The notes: generated from the letters alone by a model not told the origin. 64,000 nucleotides of DNA from Crocosphaera chwakensis CCY0110 (GCF_000169335.1 NZ_AAXW01000005.1:124001-188000), one strand, 5' to 3'; counted from the first letter of the stretch, positions 24,811 to 34,663 are shown. Numbers and translations are program-made.

Positions 24811-24833
24811 AAAAAAGGTGGGCATTACCCACC
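24811..24833 (-). terminator. Rho-independent terminator of clpB
   Basis: Read on the minus strand, GGTGGGTAATGCCCACC forms a 6-bp GC-rich stem with a 5-base loop, followed by six T residues. It begins 8 bp past the clpB stop. A near relative of this hairpin is at 51490-51506. Confidence 0.85.
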
Positions 24834-24840
24834 CTACAAG

Positions 24841-27459
24841 TTATACAGTTAACATCTCAGAAGGTAACCTTTTAAAGGTTAACCTTTCATCTTCAACATC
24901 GGCAAAGATAGTGTCTCCTGCTTTAAATTCTCCCCTTAAAATTGACTTAGCAATGGGAGTTTCTAAGTACCGTTGAACCGCCCGTTTTAAAGGTCTGGCA
25001 CCATAGACAGGATCATAACCGATATCGGCAACAAAATCTAAGGCAACATCAGCTAATTTGAGAGACATTTTTTGGTCTTCTAAACGATTTCTGAGGAGTT
25101 GAATTTGTAGCTTAACAATTTCTCGAAGTTGTTCTTTCTGTAAGCTATGGAAGATGATAATTTCGTCAATACGATTGAGAAATTCAGGGCGGAAATTATT
25201 ACGCATTGCGTCCATAACACGGGAACGCATTTCATCATAACGAGTATCGTCTCCAGCCACATCTAAAATGTATTGAGAACCGATATTACTGGTCATAATA
25301 ATGATAGTATTTTTGAAATCTACTACCCGACCTTGAGAGTCTGTTAAGCGTCCATCATCGAGAATTTGTAACATGATGTTGAAGACATCACCGTGGGCTT
25401 TTTCTATTTCGTCAAAGAGAATTACTGAGTAGGGACGACGGCGAATGGCTTCGGTTAGTTGTCCTCCTTCGTCATAGCCTACATACCCTGGAGGCGCACC
25501 AATTAAACGAGATACGCTATGCTTCTCCATATACTCAGACATATCGATACGAACGATGGCTTCTTCAGTATCAAAAAGATTCTTCGCTAAGGCTTTGGCT
25601 AATTCAGTTTTACCTACGCCAGTGGGACCAAGAAAAATGAAACTAGCAGTGGGACGATTCGGATCAGCAAGTCCAGCACGAGAACGCTGTATAGCTTCTG
25701 AAACAGCAGTTACTGCCTCTTCTTGTCCGATAACTCGCTCGTGTAATTCGTCCTCTAATTGTAATAGCTTTTCTTTCTCAGATTCCACTAATTTACTGAT
25801 GGGAATACCTGTCCATTTAGAGATAATCTCAGCAATATCTGATTCTACAACTTCCTCCCGTAATAAAGTTTTACCTGTGGTTTGTCGCTCTTCAATTTTG
25901 CTTTCTAAATCCTTAACTTGTCGCTGTAAATCTGTTAGTTTTCCATAGCGTAATTCGGCAGCTTTATTGAGGTCATAATCTCGTTCAGCTTGTTGAATTT
26001 CTAAGTTAACTTGATCAATTGTTTCTTTGAGTTCACGAATCTGATCAATGACTTCTTTTTCTGCTTGCCATTGGGCATTAAGTTGGGATTGTTCTTCTTT
26101 GAGATCAGCTAATTCTTTTTCTAGTTTTTCTAGACGTTCACGAGAAACTTCATCTTCTTCTTTTTGTAAAGATAAACGTTCCATTTCTAACTGAAGAATC
26201 TTACGATCAACTTCGTCTAATTCTTCGGGTTTAGAAGTGATTTCCATCTTTAATTTAGCTGCTGATTCATCTACTAAATCAATCGCCTTATCTGGTAAAA
26301 AGCGATCGCTAATATAACGGTTAGATAACATAGCTGCTGCTACTAAGGCCGTATCAGCAATTTTGACCCCGTGATGAACTTCATAACGCTCTTTAAGTCC
26401 CCGTAAAATGGAAATCGTATCGACTACATTGGGTTCATTAACTAATACCTCTTGAAACCGTCTTTCTAAGGCTGCATCTTTCTCAATATACTTACGATAT
26501 TCATCAAGGGTTGTTGCCCCAATACAGCGCAATTCTCCCCTTGCTAACATAGGTTTTAAAAGGTTTCCTGCATCCATCGCTCCTTGAGTTGCACCGGCGC
26601 CAACAACGGTGTGAATTTCATCAATAAAGAGGATAATATTGCCTTGAGAATCAGTTACTTCTTTGAGAACAGCTTTTAGTCTTTCTTCAAATTCTCCTCG
26701 ATATTTTGCCCCGGCAATTAATGATCCCATATCCAAAGCAATTAACTTTCTATCTCGCAAAGATTCAGGGACATCTCTGTTAATAATTCGTTGGGCTAAC
26801 CCTTCTACAATTGCGGTTTTCCCTACCCCAGGTTCCCCAATTAAAACAGGATTATTTTTGGTTCTACGGGATAAAATTTGGATAGTACGACGAATTTCAT
26901 CATCCCTACCAATAACAGGATCAAGTTTACCTTCTCTAGCTAATTGAGTTAAATCCCGTCCATACTTTTCCAATGATTCATATTTATTTTCTGGATTTTG
27001 ATCGGTCACTTTTTGATTCCCTCTTACTTGTTTAATAATCTCTTTTAAGTTATTTTCACTTAGACCAAATTCCTTGAACAAGTTTTTACCAAAACGATCA
27101 TCTTTACTGTAGGCTAAGAGTAAATGTTCAATCGAAATATAGTCATCTTCAAATTCTTTGCGAAACTTTTCACTTCTGTCAAGCAAACTATCTAAACTAC
27201 GACCTAAATAAACTGATTCTCCAGGGTTAGATACCTTTGGTTGACGACGGATAAATTCTTCAGTTCGATCTCGTAATTTGGGAACACTAATGTTAGCTTT
27301 ATTAAAAATACTGGTTGCTAGTCCCTCTTGTTCAGTCAGAGACTTCATTAAATGTTCACTTTCAATTTGTTGTTGACTATTTTGTTTAGCAATATCGGGG
27401 GTTCGCACGATTGCTTCCCAGGCTTTTTCTGTAAATTGATTAGGATTAGTAGGTTGCAT
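24841..27459 (-). CDS. clpB: ATP-dependent disaggregase ClpB
   Basis: The 872-residue Hsp100 has an N domain (two Clp-N repeats, residues about 1-145), AAA module 1 with Walker A GEPGVGKTAIVEGLAQRI and Walker B ILFIDEIHTVVGAG, and the long middle coiled coil (about 405-525). AAA module 2 has Walker A FLGPTGVGKTELAKALAK, pore loop GAPPGYVGYDEGG and Walker B VILFDEIEKAH. The middle domain shows that it is ClpB rather than ClpC. It rescues aggregated protein with DnaK. Length is normal. Transcription ends at the hairpin directly downstream. Confidence 0.97.
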   Translation of the reverse strand: MQPTNPNQFTEKAWEAIVRTPDIAKQNSQQQIESEHLMKSLTEQEGLATSIFNKANISVPKLRDRTEEFIRRQPKVSNPGESVYLGRSLDSLLDRSEKFRKEFEDDYISIEHLLLAYSKDDRFGKNLFKEFGLSENNLKEIIKQVRGNQKVTDQNPENKYESLEKYGRDLTQLAREGKLDPVIGRDDEIRRTIQILSRRTKNNPVLIGEPGVGKTAIVEGLAQRIINRDVPESLRDRKLIALDMGSLIAGAKYRGEFEERLKAVLKEVTDSQGNIILFIDEIHTVVGAGATQGAMDAGNLLKPMLARGELRCIGATTLDEYRKYIEKDAALERRFQEVLVNEPNVVDTISILRGLKERYEVHHGVKIADTALVAAAMLSNRYISDRFLPDKAIDLVDESAAKLKMEITSKPEELDEVDRKILQLEMERLSLQKEEDEVSRERLEKLEKELADLKEEQSQLNAQWQAEKEVIDQIRELKETIDQVNLEIQQAERDYDLNKAAELRYGKLTDLQRQVKDLESKIEERQTTGKTLLREEVVESDIAEIISKWTGIPISKLVESEKEKLLQLEDELHERVIGQEEAVTAVSEAIQRSRAGLADPNRPTASFIFLGPTGVGKTELAKALAKNLFDTEEAIVRIDMSEYMEKHSVSRLIGAPPGYVGYDEGGQLTEAIRRRPYSVILFDEIEKAHGDVFNIMLQILDDGRLTDSQGRVVDFKNTIIIMTSNIGSQYILDVAGDDTRYDEMRSRVMDAMRNNFRPEFLNRIDEIIIFHSLQKEQLREIVKLQIQLLRNRLEDQKMSLKLADVALDFVADIGYDPVYGARPLKRAVQRYLETPIAKSILRGEFKAGDTIFADVEDERLTFKRLPSEMLTV

Positions 27460-27696
27460 TGTTAGAATTATCTATAATTAATTACACTGTTATTGTAATC
27501 TGGCTTACCCTATTAATAACGGCGGTTTACCCTACTTTTCTCGGTTGGGTTTACATCAATTATCACTAAATAATTCACGATTCAAGGATTCTTTATCTCC
27601 ACTTATTGGTTATAAATTTGCAGTTAATATTCTATTTTGTTGTTCTCATGATTCCTGACTCCTTGGTTGATTAAAATGTCAATTAATTTGCAAAAT

Positions 27697-27727
27697 TTGA
27701 CAAAATGTAACAAGATTATGTTATAAT
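27697..27727 (+). promoter_or_regulatory. sigma70-type promoter of the RRM protein gene
   Basis: TTGACA (27697-27702) and TATAAT (27722-27727) are both consensus, with a 19-bp spacer. Transcription from here would give a 5' leader of about 120 nt before the ATG at 27853. Long leaders are usual for cyanobacterial cold-inducible rbp genes. The rest of the 27460-27852 gap has no gene I can support. Confidence 0.65.
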
Positions 27728-27852
27728 AATATGTGAGCATTATACATTGAGAGAAAAATAACTTAGTTAGAATTAACCGTTTTATTGTTCAGTATCGGTA
27801 ATATTTTCTCCGAAGATCACGCTCGAAACGTCGAAATCAAGATAAATAGTTC

Positions 27853-28104
27853 ATGTCAATTTATGTCGGAAACCTCCCTTATGAGGTAACAGAAGCAGAC
27901 CTAAACTTTGTTTTTTCGGATTATGGTTCAGTTAAGAGAGTCCATGTCCCAACAGATAGAGATACGGGTCGTCCTAGAGGATTTGCCTTTGTAGAATTAG
28001 AAACGAAAGCAAACGAATTTAATGCCATTGAGACCCTGAATGGGGCTGAATGGATGGGGCGTACCATGAAGGTAGATGAAGCCCGTGAGAGGAAACGAAA
28101 TTAA
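27853..28104 (+). CDS. RRM-type RNA-binding protein (Rbp family)
   Basis: The 83-residue product is one RNA recognition motif with RNP2 IYVGNL (residues 3-8) and RNP1 RGFAFVEL (about 43-50), ending in a short basic tail ARERKRN. It lacks the glycine-rich tail of many cold-induced RbpA proteins, like the short Rbp type. It binds RNA in the cytoplasm; relatives affect mRNA localisation and cold response. A consensus promoter and a strong terminator frame it as a single-gene unit. Confidence 0.93.
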   Translation: MSIYVGNLPYEVTEADLNFVFSDYGSVKRVHVPTDRDTGRPRGFAFVELETKANEFNAIETLNGAEWMGRTMKVDEARERKRN

Positions 28105-28114
28105 ACCTTATTTT

Positions 28115-28144
28115 AACCCCCTTTTCTTATAAAAAGGGGGTTTT
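28115..28144 (+). terminator. Rho-independent terminator of the RRM gene
   Basis: An 11-bp perfect stem AACCCCCTTTT/AAAAGGGGGTT with a 6-base loop is followed by T residues. It starts 10 bp past the stop codon. Confidence 0.93.
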
Positions 28145-28165
28145 AAAATTTCTCCAAAATTTTAG

Positions 28166-28264
28166 TCATGCTTTCTTTCCTTCGCTATCTAATACTTCTA
28201 AAAACTCTTGTTTAGGATCAAAAATCTGTCCACATTTACCAATTTCTATTAAGCGATCGCTGTA
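28166..28264 (-). pseudogene. short coding remnant, family not recognised
   Basis: An open minus-strand frame of 32 codons reads YSDRLIEIGKCGQIFDPKQE, then FLEVLDSEGKKA and stop (28166-28168). The composition is protein-like and it carries a HIP1 site, but a TAG stop immediately precedes it and there is no start codon. It is probably the C-terminal scrap of a lost gene. Confidence 0.3.
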
Positions 28265-28321
28265 CTATTGAACTACATAGTATAGTTTACTCAAACTCAC
28301 TTCAGACAAGCTTCAGAGAGA

Positions 28322-29014
28322 TTATATTACGACCTCAGCTACTAATGACCCATCATTGAGTTCGATAATGCGGTCTGCCATATCTAAAATTCGATTATCA
28401 TGGGTAACGATCAAAATGGTACAGCCCTGTTTTTTAGCTAATTTTTGCATTAATTCCACCACATCATGACCTGATTTACTATCAAGAGAAGCAGTGGGTT
28501 CATCTGCAAAAACGATTTTAGGATGATTAACTAAAGCGCGGGCGATCGCTACTCTTTGTTTTTGTCCCCCCGATAAATTTTGGGGGTAATAATTAACCCG
28601 AGAACCTAAGCCTACAACTTCTAATATTTCCAGAGATTTTTGTTTCATTGTTTGAGGAGAATATCCTTGATGTAATTCAAGAGACATCTGAACATTTTCC
28701 CAAGCGGTTAAACATTCTAAAAGATTATGGGCTTGGAAAATATAACCAATATTACGGCGAATTTTCACAAAACTTTGTTTTTTTGCCCCTACTAATTCTT
28801 GTCCTAACACTTTAAGACTACCCATTTGAGGAACCCGTAAGCCACCCATTAAAGTCAATAAAGTGGTTTTTCCTGAGCCAGAAGGCCCTTTAAGAATGAC
28901 CACTTCTCCTTTGGTTAAAGTTAAATTAATATCAAAGAGAATTTGTTTTCTAAGTTCTCCTTTGCCAAAATAATGATTGAGTTGTTTAATTTCAATAATT
29001 GGTTCATGATTCAT
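28322..29014 (-). CDS. devA: DevA-type ABC exporter ATP-binding protein
   Basis: The 230-residue ATPase has Walker A GPSGSGKTTLLTLMGGLR (about residues 43-60), Q-loop GYIFQAHNLLECLTAWENV, signature LSGGQKQRVAIARAL, Walker B IVFADEPTASLD and switch histidine ILIVTHDNRI. The L-M-G-G-L-R and Q-A-H-N-L-L patterns are typical of DevA, the ATPase of DevBCA glycolipid exporters. It is the last gene of the long minus-strand series, following DevC. DevBCA-like pumps occur in non-heterocystous cyanobacteria too, so the cargo is open. Confidence 0.88.
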   Translation of the reverse strand: MNHEPIIEIKQLNHYFGKGELRKQILFDINLTLTKGEVVILKGPSGSGKTTLLTLMGGLRVPQMGSLKVLGQELVGAKKQSFVKIRRNIGYIFQAHNLLECLTAWENVQMSLELHQGYSPQTMKQKSLEILEVVGLGSRVNYYPQNLSGGQKQRVAIARALVNHPKIVFADEPTASLDSKSGHDVVELMQKLAKKQGCTILIVTHDNRILDMADRIIELNDGSLVAEVVI

Positions 29015-29228
29015 AACTTAATCCCTGAGAGAGTTTTTTATATATGAGAGAAATTATTAGTTTAATTTAAGTTATTTTAAGCAATTAAGATATTATATTG
29101 AATCTAATATATCAAAATAACTGTATTTTAGGTTTCTTTTTTTTTACCTTTTGTATTGTGGCTTTCCTGTAGTAGTATCACTCAAATTATTAACTAACAT
29201 CTTTCCTCCTGCCTCACCTGAAGGACTG

Positions 29229-30383
29229 TTAAAAAATATCAGCCGGATCAGCAGAATTTAATTTGCGCATAGCAATAGAACCAGCAACAAAGCACATAAT
29301 AATTGCTAAAATAAGGACAAAAATAGCAACATCCACTGTCATCATTACAGGTAATTGTGTCTCGGATTCAAGATAAATGTACATTAAAATAGAAAGAAGT
29401 AATCCGGGAATATACCCTAAAAAAGCTAAAATAATTGACTCTTCAAGAACAATTTTTAATAAGTAAGTATGTTTATATCCCATTGCTTTAAGAGTAGCGT
29501 ATTCAGATAAATGATTATAGACATCAGTATAGATAATTTGATAAACAATAACTGCACCAACAATAAATCCCATAAACGCACCCAATCCAAAAATAAAGCC
29601 AATGGCAACACTATTTTCCCAATAATTTTTTTCGAGAGCAGCAAACTCGTCTACTGTCATAACTTTGACATCATTAGGTAAAGCTTTTGATAACTCTTTA
29701 ATTACCTTTTGTGGCTCAAATCCTGATTTAAGAGTAATTAACCCTAAATCAATTTGAGACTGTTGGGACTGTTTAAAAATATGTAAAAAAGTCGTATCGC
29801 TAGTAATGGCATGACCATCCGCAGAAAAAGACGTTCCCATACTAAATAAACCAGCCACTTGAATACGAGTGCCATTCACTTCAGTTTCCACGAATTGATT
29901 GTTTTGAAACGTTTCTGCAATGGGGCCAAACTCTGGCCGAGATAATTGGTCAAAAATAACGCGGTCGGGTTTTTTCAGTGCCTCTAAGTTTTCATTCACC
30001 CCAGGAAATTGAAAAGCTGGTCGAGAGGGATCAAATCCTAACATTAAAATGGAGCGAGTCCGACGGGTTTGAGGATTTTTCCAATTACCCAAACGGGAAT
30101 ATAAAAAATTAACCAACTCTACCCCTTCAACCCTTTGCGCTTGATATAAACGAATACGAGGGAAACTCCGCAGGGAAAATAAGACTTCAGATTGAGGATT
30201 GAGTAAAACTAAATCTGCTTTAAGATTACGATGGGGAGCCGTCGCACTGTCATAAAGGGCATTCATAAAGCCTAGTTGCATAAAAATAAGAATAACCGCA
30301 AAAGCGATACCTGCGATCGCAACTAAAAGACGACTTCTTTCTTTAACCAGAATGAGCCAAGCTAAGGGAATTTGTAGAATCAT
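29229..30383 (-). CDS. devC: DevC-type ABC exporter permease
   Basis: The 384-residue permease has TM1 at about residues 18-40 (LLVAIAGIAFAVILIFMQLG), the DevC mark MNALYDSATAPHRNLKADLV, a periplasmic domain (about 55-255), and three C-terminal membrane spans. The FtsX-like cytoplasmic motif YATLKAMGYKHTYLLKIV is present. It ends in LNSADPADIF, as in other DevC proteins. It works with DevA downstream and the DevB part of the fusion protein upstream. Gaps of 179 and 214 bp to its neighbours leave room for additional promoters. Confidence 0.9.
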   Translation of the reverse strand: MILQIPLAWLILVKERSRLLVAIAGIAFAVILIFMQLGFMNALYDSATAPHRNLKADLVLLNPQSEVLFSLRSFPRIRLYQAQRVEGVELVNFLYSRLGNWKNPQTRRTRSILMLGFDPSRPAFQFPGVNENLEALKKPDRVIFDQLSRPEFGPIAETFQNNQFVETEVNGTRIQVAGLFSMGTSFSADGHAITSDTTFLHIFKQSQQSQIDLGLITLKSGFEPQKVIKELSKALPNDVKVMTVDEFAALEKNYWENSVAIGFIFGLGAFMGFIVGAVIVYQIIYTDVYNHLSEYATLKAMGYKHTYLLKIVLEESIILAFLGYIPGLLLSILMYIYLESETQLPVMMTVDVAIFVLILAIIMCFVAGSIAMRKLNSADPADIF

Positions 30384-30562
30384 ATTTAACCTCAGTTCGG
30401 TTTAAGGAGTGTAGGAGTTTGGGAGTTCAGGAGTTTGTTTAGGGGTTAGGGGGATAAAATAGCAATATAGATAAGAAAAGTTTGTTTTTTAAGACTTTAA
30501 ATAATCTCCCCTACCCCCTGTTCCCTTCGCTCCCATGCAGACCAAACAAGTAAGTTTTCGAT

Positions 30563-33157
30563 CTACTTAGATTTGGTATCAATGGCAACCTCAACTTGTA
30601 AATTGGTTAACTGAGCAACTTGTTGACTGGATTGGGGATCAAGACGAATTTTTACCTCAATCACCTTGCGATCGACATCGGAACTTGGCTCATTACTAAA
30701 AATATCTTGCTGCTTTACTTGTAAACCAATATGACTCACGGTTCCCTGTAATGTCTTATCAAACGCTGGACTGGTAATCGTTGCTTTTTGGTCCAGACGA
30801 ATGTGACCAATATCGGTTTTATAAATTTCAGCAATCACCTCCATTTGGTCTGTTTTGCCAATGTCAGCAATTCCTTGACTGGTAACTGCTTCTCCGGCTC
30901 TGGTATGGAGTTCTAAAACACTACCTTTGAGGGGGGAGCGTACATAAGACAATTGTAGGTTGGCCTCCGCTTGTTGAACCGCCGTAATCGCTTTATCAAG
31001 CTCTGCTTGAGCAACTTCTACATCCACTGGCCGAACTTCAGCAATCTCTTCTAAGGTGGCTTGAGCTTCGATAATTTGGGATTGAAGGGTTCGTTGCGAT
31101 CGCGTTAAACCAGCTTGTGCTTCTCGAATATCCGACGACAGAGTCGTGACAATGCGAGTTAAGTCCGCTTGCGCTTCATCTAGCTCTTCTCGAAACGTGG
31201 TTGCTTGTAGACATTTGCTGTCATATTCAGAGGCGGATACCACCCCTTCTCGATAGAGTTGGTCATACCGTTTACACTCGGTTTGAGCATTGTTGAACTC
31301 AGCTTGCAGACGTTCGATGGTTTCTTGTTGAGTGGTCTTTTGTCCTTGTAACTGAGCTTGTAAACTGGCAATTTTAGCCTCTTGTATCACCAGTTGACCC
31401 TCTAGTTCGGCTTGGAAGCGGTTAACGGTTCCTGACTGCGCTTTAATGGCACCGCTTTTAGCACCGGCTTTGACTTGCTCAAGACGGGCCTGAGCCACTT
31501 TGACCTCTTGTTTTGCCTGTTTCAAGGTGGCTAACTGGCGATCGTAGCTGTCAAGAATGGCGATGATTTGACCCTTATCAACCGATTCACCTTCTTCGAC
31601 TAACATTTCTTTAATCCTTGCTCCCTCATCAGGAATGGAAGCGGATAAACGAGTTACTTTGCCTTGGGGAACAATCCGTCCGATAGAAGTTACCGTTGTG
31701 GTTGCAGAATTAGGCTCTACCGTTGTGGTTGCGTTACTGTCTGAAGTTGACTCACGAGAAGATAAGCGATAAAAAGTTGATAGGCCAAAGATTCCAGTTG
31801 CGCCGGCTGCGGCCACCAATAAACTGATGAGCCACCAAGGATTAGGTTTGAGAGCTTTGAGGTTAATCCTTTTTTTGTCCATAGTTTTTCTTAAAAAATA
31901 GACCCTTATCACCTTTAAACGTCTTCTACCCTTACGATAGAAAAGAATTAAAGGGTTTTGTGCTGAGGGAGTGAGAACAAATGAGGAAGTTATTGCCGTT
32001 AGAAACATAATCACCCCGGCTCCCAGATATAAACCAGTTAGACTAATTTCTAGTAACGCTCCGGTAATGGCTTGGGAAAAGGGGTCAAGGGAGGCGGCCG
32101 CAAACATGACTAAACTCATGACCCGTCCCTCCATCTGAGATGCGGTGTTTTCTTGAATCCAAGTAATCCCCAGAACAGTTACTAACCCACAACCAATCCC
32201 CATTAGAGCGATGACTCCCCAAGTCATCCACACATTGTGGGTACATCCGAGAACGATTAATCCCGCTCCTAAGCCGTAACAGAGAATAGTTAGAGCCATT
32301 TTTGGGCTTTTAATTCTCCCCAGTTGACTGGCTAATACAGCACCTAATAAGGAACCAATTCCATAGGCTGATTGTAAATAACCGAAAGTGGTGGCATTCC
32401 CTTCAAACCTAGCATTGACTAAGGCTGCCACCCCCACGACCAAAGGTCCCAACATGGCAAAATTAATCATGGCCAGAAGGAACAAACTAATCCGGATAGC
32501 TGGCTGTTTCCAAGCGTAGGCTAAACCGATGACAATTTCATCTTTTAGGGTTTGGGTTTTGGGTTGCTTTCGTAATAGCTGTGGAAGGGTGCCAATTTGC
32601 AACAGACACATACTCCCTAAGACAAAGGTTAAGGTGTTGATGGCAAAGGCTAATTGAAGACCTAATGCACCGATAATTAGTCCCACACTGGCGGGGACAA
32701 TCACATCGGATAACTGTTCACTGCCTTGTATCCAAGCGTTAGCTTCATTTAACTGGGATTTTTTAATAAGTTTGGGTAACAAGGCCAAAACTGCTGGATA
32801 TAGGATCGCTTCAGATAATCCAAAGAGAATGGCACTAATAATTAAATATTTGAGATCAACGGTGTTGAAGATCAATAATACCGTAACTAAACCCGTTAAA
32901 AAGGTGTTAATTACGGCTGCAATAGAGGCAATATGGTTAGCAGGAAAGCGATCGCTAATAGCACCCCCAACCAACATTAAGAGTCCTCTGGGAACGGCGG
33001 CCGCAATTAATACAGCACCCACCGCTAACCCTGAACCGGTTTTCTGAAGCACTAACCAGGTTAAAGCAATAAACCAAAATTCAGCAGCAGCAAAAATTAG
33101 GGTTTGTCCTAACCATAACCAGCGAAAGTGAGATAAACGTAAAGGAGATTGGAGCAT
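30563..33157 (-). CDS. fusion of an MFS transporter with a DevB/HlyD adaptor
   Basis: This is a single open frame of 864 residues. Residues 1-400 are a 12-TM major facilitator protein of the enterobactin-exporter-like class (LRLSHFRWLWLGQTLIF, GAISDRFPANHIAS). Residues 426-864 are a complete DevB adaptor: MDKKRINLKALKPNPWW, a membrane anchor, SIGRIVPQGKVTRLSA, ILVEEGE-type lipoyl half motif, a long coiled coil, then YVRSPLKGSVLELHTRAGE. Met426 (ATG at 31880-31882) looks like the former start of a separate devB. The linker crosses a run of six T. It may be a real fusion or a lost stop by a one-base change. DevC and DevA follow. Confidence 0.88.
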   Translation of the reverse strand: MLQSPLRLSHFRWLWLGQTLIFAAAEFWFIALTWLVLQKTGSGLAVGAVLIAAAVPRGLLMLVGGAISDRFPANHIASIAAVINTFLTGLVTVLLIFNTVDLKYLIISAILFGLSEAILYPAVLALLPKLIKKSQLNEANAWIQGSEQLSDVIVPASVGLIIGALGLQLAFAINTLTFVLGSMCLLQIGTLPQLLRKQPKTQTLKDEIVIGLAYAWKQPAIRISLFLLAMINFAMLGPLVVGVAALVNARFEGNATTFGYLQSAYGIGSLLGAVLASQLGRIKSPKMALTILCYGLGAGLIVLGCTHNVWMTWGVIALMGIGCGLVTVLGITWIQENTASQMEGRVMSLVMFAAASLDPFSQAITGALLEISLTGLYLGAGVIMFLTAITSSFVLTPSAQNPLILFYRKGRRRLKVIRVYFLRKTMDKKRINLKALKPNPWWLISLLVAAAGATGIFGLSTFYRLSSRESTSDSNATTTVEPNSATTTVTSIGRIVPQGKVTRLSASIPDEGARIKEMLVEEGESVDKGQIIAILDSYDRQLATLKQAKQEVKVAQARLEQVKAGAKSGAIKAQSGTVNRFQAELEGQLVIQEAKIASLQAQLQGQKTTQQETIERLQAEFNNAQTECKRYDQLYREGVVSASEYDSKCLQATTFREELDEAQADLTRIVTTLSSDIREAQAGLTRSQRTLQSQIIEAQATLEEIAEVRPVDVEVAQAELDKAITAVQQAEANLQLSYVRSPLKGSVLELHTRAGEAVTSQGIADIGKTDQMEVIAEIYKTDIGHIRLDQKATITSPAFDKTLQGTVSHIGLQVKQQDIFSNEPSSDVDRKVIEVKIRLDPQSSQQVAQLTNLQVEVAIDTKSK

Positions 33158-33168
33158 GATTTTTTTGA

Positions 33169-33885
33169 TTAAGATTTACCAAATATTCGCTCATTCCAAA
33201 GATAAGGAATGGGTAATAAAAACCAGACATATTCCCACCAAGATTGATTGATAATAGCCACTAGAATAGTTAATAAGGAAAAAACGGGTTCAATGGCAAT
33301 TTTCCATCGAGTAGCGATAATTGTTTTTTTGTCTAAATCATAGGCAACTAACTTGTTTTTATAGGTTGCATAAGTCCAGTTTAAACAGGAGAGAAATCCA
33401 ATCAAAGCAGTATTGATACTAAAACATATTTTGACCATAGCACTCTCAGGAAAATAAACCACTAAGGTATCAGCATAGGGAATGAGAAACATCATCATTA
33501 AATAGAGAAGATAAAGGGAACTATGAATGGTATCGGTTCTTTGATAATGTTTGAATTGATTAATGTTATCTAGCCAATAAAATCCCACAATTATAAAGGC
33601 TAAACCATAGCTAATAAGGGGTTTGATTTGTGTTAGCAAAAATTGGATGGCTTCTGAATTTGTCGGATGATCAAATTTCGCAGGAAAATCCACTGCAAAA
33701 AAACATTGAGCCATTGCTAAAGCAAAAATAATATCAGCGATTCTTCCTAAACGAATAATAGAACCATGATAACTAGCATTTTTGTACTTAGGATGATTTT
33801 TCTCTGAATCAATTAGCTTGTCATTGTTTTTTAGATTAATTAATTGATGTTCTAGATTATTGTTAATTGGCTTAATTGAAGACAT
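33169..33885 (-). CDS. TMEM175-like (DUF1211) integral membrane protein
   Basis: The 238-residue protein has a polar N-terminus (1-45) and then about six membrane spans. The first span follows RLGRIADIIFALAMAQCFF, which resembles the R-x-x-x-F-[SA]-D-x-x-F-A-x-A motif of bacterial TMEM175 potassium channels, although the serine/aspartate order is changed. ISYGLAFIIVGFYWLDNINQF matches the next conserved segment of that family. Ion selectivity cannot be judged. It starts 127 bp after the SET gene and ends 11 bp before the MFS-DevB fusion, so it is in the same transcription unit. Confidence 0.6.
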   Translation of the reverse strand: MSSIKPINNNLEHQLINLKNNDKLIDSEKNHPKYKNASYHGSIIRLGRIADIIFALAMAQCFFAVDFPAKFDHPTNSEAIQFLLTQIKPLISYGLAFIIVGFYWLDNINQFKHYQRTDTIHSSLYLLYLMMMFLIPYADTLVVYFPESAMVKICFSINTALIGFLSCLNWTYATYKNKLVAYDLDKKTIIATRWKIAIEPVFSLLTILVAIINQSWWEYVWFLLPIPYLWNERIFGKS

Positions 33886-34012
33886 GATATTTTGAGGATC
33901 AAAAAACTATAAAATCTATAATATTTTAAAGAATTAATGATGGTAATAATAAGGATTGTGTTTCTACTTGTTTTTGTAAATATAAAAAAATAAACAAGAA
34001 GATTAATTGCTT

Positions 34013-34663
34013 TTAAGACAAAAATCTACTCCACTTCCGAGAAAAATTATTACGTCTTTTTTTAAGAAAATCTGACATTGATTTAGAACAATCATGATAA
34101 TTTTCTAAAACTTTTATTAATTCATATTTATCTTTAGTATCCATAAAATCTAATAAAGGTTGCCGAACCTTCATGGCTAAACTCAAAGCATCATTTAAAG
34201 AAGAAATAAATAAAGGTAAATAGTCCTCAACATTAGGAATATTTAAACCCTTTCGACAGTGGGGACTATCGCAATGACAAAAGCTCATTTCTCCTTGTTG
34301 ATAAATATCTAAATAAGCTTGTAAAAGAGCATAATCTGTAGTTATTTGCTCGTTTTTAGCAATTTCTTTTATACTCACAGAAAATAAATAAGGAGTTAAC
34401 AAAATATTAGAATCACAGCTATGGTTAATATATTTGCTATTGTCCCAAGATAAAACCCCTTGACCTTCTCTATCGATGTAACTAAAAGATTCAATAACTT
34501 CCCTAAATTGTTCATTAAGACGTGCATACGTTTTTGGCAATATTTTGATGTCAAGTGGATCAGAAAAAACCACAATTGTCCCTTTTGGTATAGGTTCAGT
34601 AGCGAAGATACCATAACCAATTGTTGAATTAATATAGCGAAGTTCATGGGAAGGATGTAGCAT
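34013..34663 (-). CDS. SET domain protein with post-SET cysteines
   Basis: The 216-residue protein shows the SET order: GYGIFATEPIPKGTIV (about residues 16-31), then SKYINHSCDSNILLTP (about 76-91, N-H-S-C core) and KNEQITTDYAL (about 102-112). FCHCDSPHCRKGL follows, a C-x-C-x(4)-C post-SET zinc motif. A helical tail of about 70 residues ends it. SET enzymes methylate lysines of proteins; bacterial targets are mostly unknown. It lies between a desaturase gene and the TMEM175-like gene in the lipid-type cluster, where its role is not obvious. Confidence 0.82.
   Translation of the reverse strand: MLHPSHELRYINSTIGYGIFATEPIPKGTIVVFSDPLDIKILPKTYARLNEQFREVIESFSYIDREGQGVLSWDNSKYINHSCDSNILLTPYLFSVSIKEIAKNEQITTDYALLQAYLDIYQQGEMSFCHCDSPHCRKGLNIPNVEDYLPLFISSLNDALSLAMKVRQPLLDFMDTKDKYELIKVLENYHDCSKSMSDFLKKRRNNFSRKWSRFLS

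Noticed and set aside
30404..30450. GGAGTTTGGGAGTTCAGGAG-type purine repeat
   Set aside because: Short degenerate direct repeats with no structure or coding value; common filler in this genome type.
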